A stretch of 64,000 bases of DNA. Source: Paramoeba atlantica (taxonomy: Eukaryota > Discosea). The stretch lies in the NCBI GenBank assembly GCA_977017575.1, contig CDRNVI010000026.1, positions 558,001-622,000 of the forward strand. Reading direction: 5' to 3'. Position numbers and translations under genes: made by a program. Positions 60,902 to 64,000 of this stretch are shown here, one piece after another. The stretch's first letter is position 1. Each line of letters begins with the position of its first letter. The notes under the pieces are model-generated. The model saw nothing but the letters and a program-made list of their open reading frames with translations, did no database searches and was not told where the DNA came from.

Positions 60902-61800
60902 TTCAAAAAAAAACAAAGGTCTTCAAAAAAACAAAGGTCTTCAAAAAAAAACAAAGGTCTTCAAAAAAACAAAGGTCTTCAAAAAAACAAAGGTCTTCAA
61001 AAAAACAAAGGTCTTCAAAAAAACAAAGGTCTTCAAAAAAACAAAGGTCTTCAAAAAAACAAAGGTCTTCAAAAACAAAGGTCTTCAAAAAAACAAAGGT
61101 CTTCAAAAAAACAAAGGTCTTCAAAAAAAGAAAGGTCTTCAAAAAAAACAAAGGTCTTCAAAAAAAAGGTCTTCAAAAAAACAAAGGTCTTCAAAAAAAC
61201 AAAGGTCTTCAAAAAAACAAAGGTCTTCAAAAAAACAAAGGTCTTCAAAAAAACAAAGGTCTTCAAAAAAACAAAAGGTCTTCAAAAAAAGAAAGGTCTT
61301 CAAAAAAACAAAGGTCTTCAAAAAAGCAAAGGTCTTCGAAAAAACAAAGGTCTTCAAAAAAACAAAGGTCTTCAAAAAAACAAAGGTCTTCAAAAAAACA
61401 AAGGTCTTCAAAAAAACATAGGTCTTCAAAAAAACAAAGGTCTTCAAAAAAACAAAGGTCTTCAAAAAAACAAAAGTCTTCAAAAAAACAAAGGTCTTCA
61501 AAAAAACAAAGGTCTTCAAAAAAAAAAAGGTCTTCAAAAAAAACAAAGGTCTTCAAAAAAACAAAAGTCTTCAAAAAAACAAAGTCTTCAAAAAATCAAA
61601 GGTCTTCAAAAAAACAAAGGTCTTCAAAAAAACAAAAGTCTTCAAAAAAACAAAGGTCTTCAAAAAAACAAAGGTCTTCAAAAAAACAAAGGTCTTCAAA
61701 AAAACAAAGGTCTTCAAAAAAAGAAAGGTCTTCAAAAAAAACAAAGGTCTTCAAAAAAAAGGTCTTCAAAAAAACAAAGGTCTTCAAAAAAACAAAGGTC
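60902..61800 (+). repeat. 899-bp HOR, copy 2 of 2
   Basis: This is the tandem partner. The match holds to about 61,797, after which AAAAGG stands opposite a 20-bp unit. The only difference I noticed is AAAAGTC near 61,635 where copy 1 has AAAGGTC. Near identity implies a recent duplication or active homogenisation. Confidence 0.88.
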
Positions 61801-62011
61801 TTCAAAAAAACAAAAGGTCTTCAAAAAAACAAAGGTCTTCAAAAAAACAAAGGTCTTCAAAAAAACAAAGGTCTTCAAAAAAACAAAGGTCTTCAAAAAC
61901 AAAGGTCTTCAAAAAAACAAAGGTCTTCAAAAAAACAAAGGTCTTCAAAAAAAGAAAGGTCTTCAAAAAAAACAAAGGTCTTCAAAAAAAAGGTCTTCAA
62001 AAAAACAAAGG

Positions 62012-63407
62012 TCTTCAAAAAAACAAAGGTCTTCAAAAAAACAAAGGTCTTCAAAAAAACAAAGGTCTTCAAAAAAAAAAAGGTCTTCAAAAAAACAAAG
62101 GTCTTCAAAAAAACAAAGTTCTTCAAAAAAAACAAAGGTCTTCAAAAAAACAAAGGTCTTCAAAAAAACAAAGGTCTTCAAAAAAAAACAAAGGTCTTCA
62201 AAAAAACAAAGGTCTTCAAAAAAAACAAAGGTCTTCAAAAAAAACAAAGGTCTTCAAAAAAACATAGGTCTTCAAAAAAACAAAGGTCTTCAAAAAAAAC
62301 AAAGTTCTTCAAAAAAAACAAAGGTCTTCAAAAAAACAAAGGTCTTCAAAAAAACAAAGGTCTTCAAAAAAAACAAAGGTCTTCAAAAAAACAAAGGTCT
62401 TCAAAAAAAACAAAGGTCTTCAAAAAAAACAAAGGTCTTCAAAAAAACATAGGTCTTCAAAAAAACAAAGGTCTTCAAAAAAACAAAGGTCTTCAAAAAA
62501 ACAAAGGTCTTCAAAAAAACAAAGGTCTTCAAAAACAAAGGTCTTCAAAAAAACAAAGGTCTTCAAAAAAACAAAGATCTTCAAAAAAAGAAAGGTCTTC
62601 AAAAAAAACAAAGGTCTTCAAAAAAACAAAGGTCTTCAAAAAAACAAAGGTCTTCAAAAAAACAAAGGTCTTCAAAAAAACAAAGGTCTTCAAAAAAACA
62701 AAAGGTCTTCAAAAAAAGAAAGGTCTTCAAAAAAACAAAGGTCTTCAAAAAAACAAAGGTCTTCGAAAAAACAAAGGTCTTCAAAAAAACAAAGGTCTTC
62801 AAAAAAACAAAGGTCTTCAAAAAAACAAAGGTCTTCAAAAAAACAAAAGGTCTTCAAAAAAAGAAAGGTCTTCAAAAAAACAAAGGTCTTCAAAAAAACA
62901 AAGGTCTTCGAAAAAACAAAGGTCTTCAAAAAAACAAAGGTCTTCAAAAAAAAAAAGGTCTTCAAAAAAAACAAAGGTCTTCAAAAAAACAAAAGTCTTT
63001 AAAAAAACAAAGTCTTCAAAAAATCAAAGGTCTTCAAAAAAACAAAGGTCTTCAAAAAAACAAAGGTCTTCAAAAAAACAAAGGTCTTCAAAAAAACAAA
63101 GGTCTTCAAAAAAACATAGGTCTTCAAAAAAACAAAGGTCTTCAAAAAAACAAAGGTCTTCAAAAAAAAAAAGGTCTTCAAAAAAAAAGGGTCTTCAAAA
63201 AAAACAAAGGTCTTCAAAAAAACAAAAGTCTTCAAAAAAACAAAGTCTTCAAAAAATCAAAGGTCTTCAAAAAAACAAAGGTCTTCAAAAAAACAAAGGT
63301 CTTCAAAAAAACAAAGGTCTTCAAAAAAACAAAGGTCTTCAAAAAAATAAAGGTCTTCAAAAAAACAAAGGTCTTCAAAAAAACAAAGGTCTTCAAAAAA
63401 ACATAGG
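62012..63407 (+). repeat. 1,396-bp HOR, copy 1
   Basis: GTTCTTC units at 62118 and 62304 recur at 63514 and about 63,700, and an AGATCT unit at 62575 recurs at 63971, all at 1,396 bp. Inside the copy, a 186-bp sub-duplication links the two GTTCTTC units, with a 19-bp versus 20-bp unit as one difference. The left edge is set by a CATAGG unit at about 63,406 that has no partner. Confidence 0.82.
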
Positions 63408-64000
63408 TCTTCAAAAAAACAAAGGTCTTCAAAAAAACAAAGGTCTTCAAAAAAACAAAGGTCTTCAAAAAAAAAAAGGTCTTCAAAAAAACAAAGGTCT
63501 TCAAAAAAACAAAGTTCTTCAAAAAAAACAAAGGTCTTCAAAAAAACAAAGGTCTTCAAAAAAACAAAGGTCTTCAAAAAAAAACAAAGGTCTTCAAAAA
63601 AACAAAGGTCTTCAAAAAAAACAAAGGTCTTCAAAAAAAACAAAGGTCTTCAAAAAAACATAGGTCTTCAAAAAAACAAAGGTCTTCAAAAAAAACAAAG
63701 TTCTTCAAAAAAAACAAAGGTCTTCAAAAAAACAAAGGTCTTCAAAAAAACAAAGGTCTTCAAAAAAAACAAAGGTCTTCAAAAAAACAAAGGTCTTCAA
63801 AAAAAACAAAGGTCTTCAAAAAAAACAAAGGTCTTCAAAAAAACATAGGTCTTCAAAAAAACAAAGGTCTTCAAAAAAACAAAGGTCTTCAAAAAAACAA
63901 AGGTCTTCAAAAAAACAAAGGTCTTCAAAAACAAAGGTCTTCAAAAAAACAAAGGTCTTCAAAAAAACAAAGATCTTCAAAAAAAGAAAGGTCTTCAAAA
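63408..64000 (+). repeat. 1,396-bp HOR, copy 2, cut by the window edge
   Basis: The 593 bp present match 62,012-62,604 in the order of all variants, including the terminal AGATCT and GAAAGG units. The copy continues beyond the window, so the array does too. The 61,801-62,011 stretch before copy 1 is ordinary satellite with 15- and 16-bp units. Confidence 0.82.

Larger units (their letters stand above)
1..64000 (+). repeat. 18-bp satellite array filling the entire window
   Basis: Every line of the window is built from the unit ACAAAGGTCTTCAAAAAA (18 bp, 5 G/C) repeated head to tail. The core GGTCTTC stays on the + strand throughout; I saw no GAAGACC on the + strand, so there is no inversion in 64 kb. 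Unit length varies between about 15 and 20 bp, mainly in the A-run after TTC. Recurrent variants include CATAGG, GAAAGG, TTCGAAAA, GTCATC, GGTCCTC, AAACGTC, AAAAGTC and AATCAAAGG. No unique sequence interrupts the array and both window edges fall inside it. Such an array is typical of eukaryotic heterochromatin; that assignment is inference. I do not recognise the family by name. The array has no protein-coding content that I can support. Confidence 0.97.

Noticed and set aside
102-63998. Several hundred 60-230-codon frames on the - strand (LKTFVF and FEDLCF repeats)
   Set aside because: They overlap one another in two frames everywhere, begin mostly at TTG or at ATG made by GTCATC variants, and switch between the two repeat readings. 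The Phe/Leu-rich look is not a membrane protein; it is the complement of the A-tract satellite.
1-64000. CRISPR array
   Set aside because: Repeats are directly joined 18-bp units with no unique spacers and no cas genes.
1-64000. Telomeric repeat or known simple satellite
   Set aside because: The unit is 18 bp with a GGTCTTC core and matches no telomere motif such as TTAGGG, TTAGG or TTTAGGG; I cannot link it to a named satellite.
1-64000. CENP-B box
   Set aside because: No stretch resembles the 17-bp box (TTCG...CGGG pattern); TTCGAAAA units share only TTCG.
1-64000. Rho-independent terminators or bacterial promoters in the A/T runs
   Set aside because: There are no GC-rich stems, no -35/-10 pairs with sensible spacing, and every A-run is part of the repeating unit.
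1-64000. Mobile element or target-site duplication at HOR junctions
   Set aside because: Junctions at 3,745, 49,055 and 60,902 are ordinary unit-to-unit joins with no foreign bases or inverted repeats.

Overview
The whole 64-kb window is one tandem-repeat (satellite) array. The basic unit is 18 bp, ACAAAGGTCTTCAAAAAA, about 28% GC. It runs head to tail in one orientation (GGTCTTC on the + strand, GAAGACC on the - strand) from the first base to the last, roughly 3,500-3,600 units. I see no non-repetitive sequence: no real gene, RNA gene, transposon, promoter, terminator, CRISPR array or origin. Both window edges cut the array, so it continues on both sides. A satellite array this long points to a heterochromatic block (centromeric, pericentromeric or subtelomeric) of a eukaryotic chromosome. 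That is inference, and I do not recognise the satellite family or the species.

The information lies in the variants. Units range from 15 to 20 bp, mostly by changes in A-run length, and carry a small set of recurring substitutions. These variants recur in fixed order as landmark cassettes: a GTC-insert cassette (77 located by eye, the last at 59,635), an AAAGTC/AATCAAAGG cassette, and a GGTCCTC...GGTCATC cassette. They define a nested hierarchy of higher-order repeats (HORs).

Layout: 1-2,131 short HOR modules; 2,132-5,357 two tandem 1,613-bp copies that look identical; 5,358-10,853 a mosaic with 198-bp, 932/968-bp and 1,910-bp duplications and a local GGCC variant; 10,854-15,001 a 1,810-bp duplication; 15,002-19,674 a 1,887-bp duplication; 20,355-22,590 a 1,201-bp duplication; 22,050-26,040 a 4-kb segment repeated near 45 and 51 kb; 24,860-28,070 a 1,593-bp duplication; 28,950-32,280 an 1,860-bp duplication; 34,780-39,823 a 2,683-bp duplication related to 17.6-19.5 kb; 38.86-44.1 kb a 1.04-kb HOR array; 43,408-54,683 a tandem duplication of about 5.64 kb; 54,684-60,002 a mosaic of the same modules; 60,003-61,800 an 899-bp duplication; 62,012-64,000 a 1,396-bp duplication cut by the window edge.

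The many long open frames are a by-product of the unit. It is 18 bp (a multiple of three) and lacks stop codons in five of six frames. I annotate none of them as genes. I found no new gene system. The notable features are the depth of the nested amplification and the cassette code that records its history.
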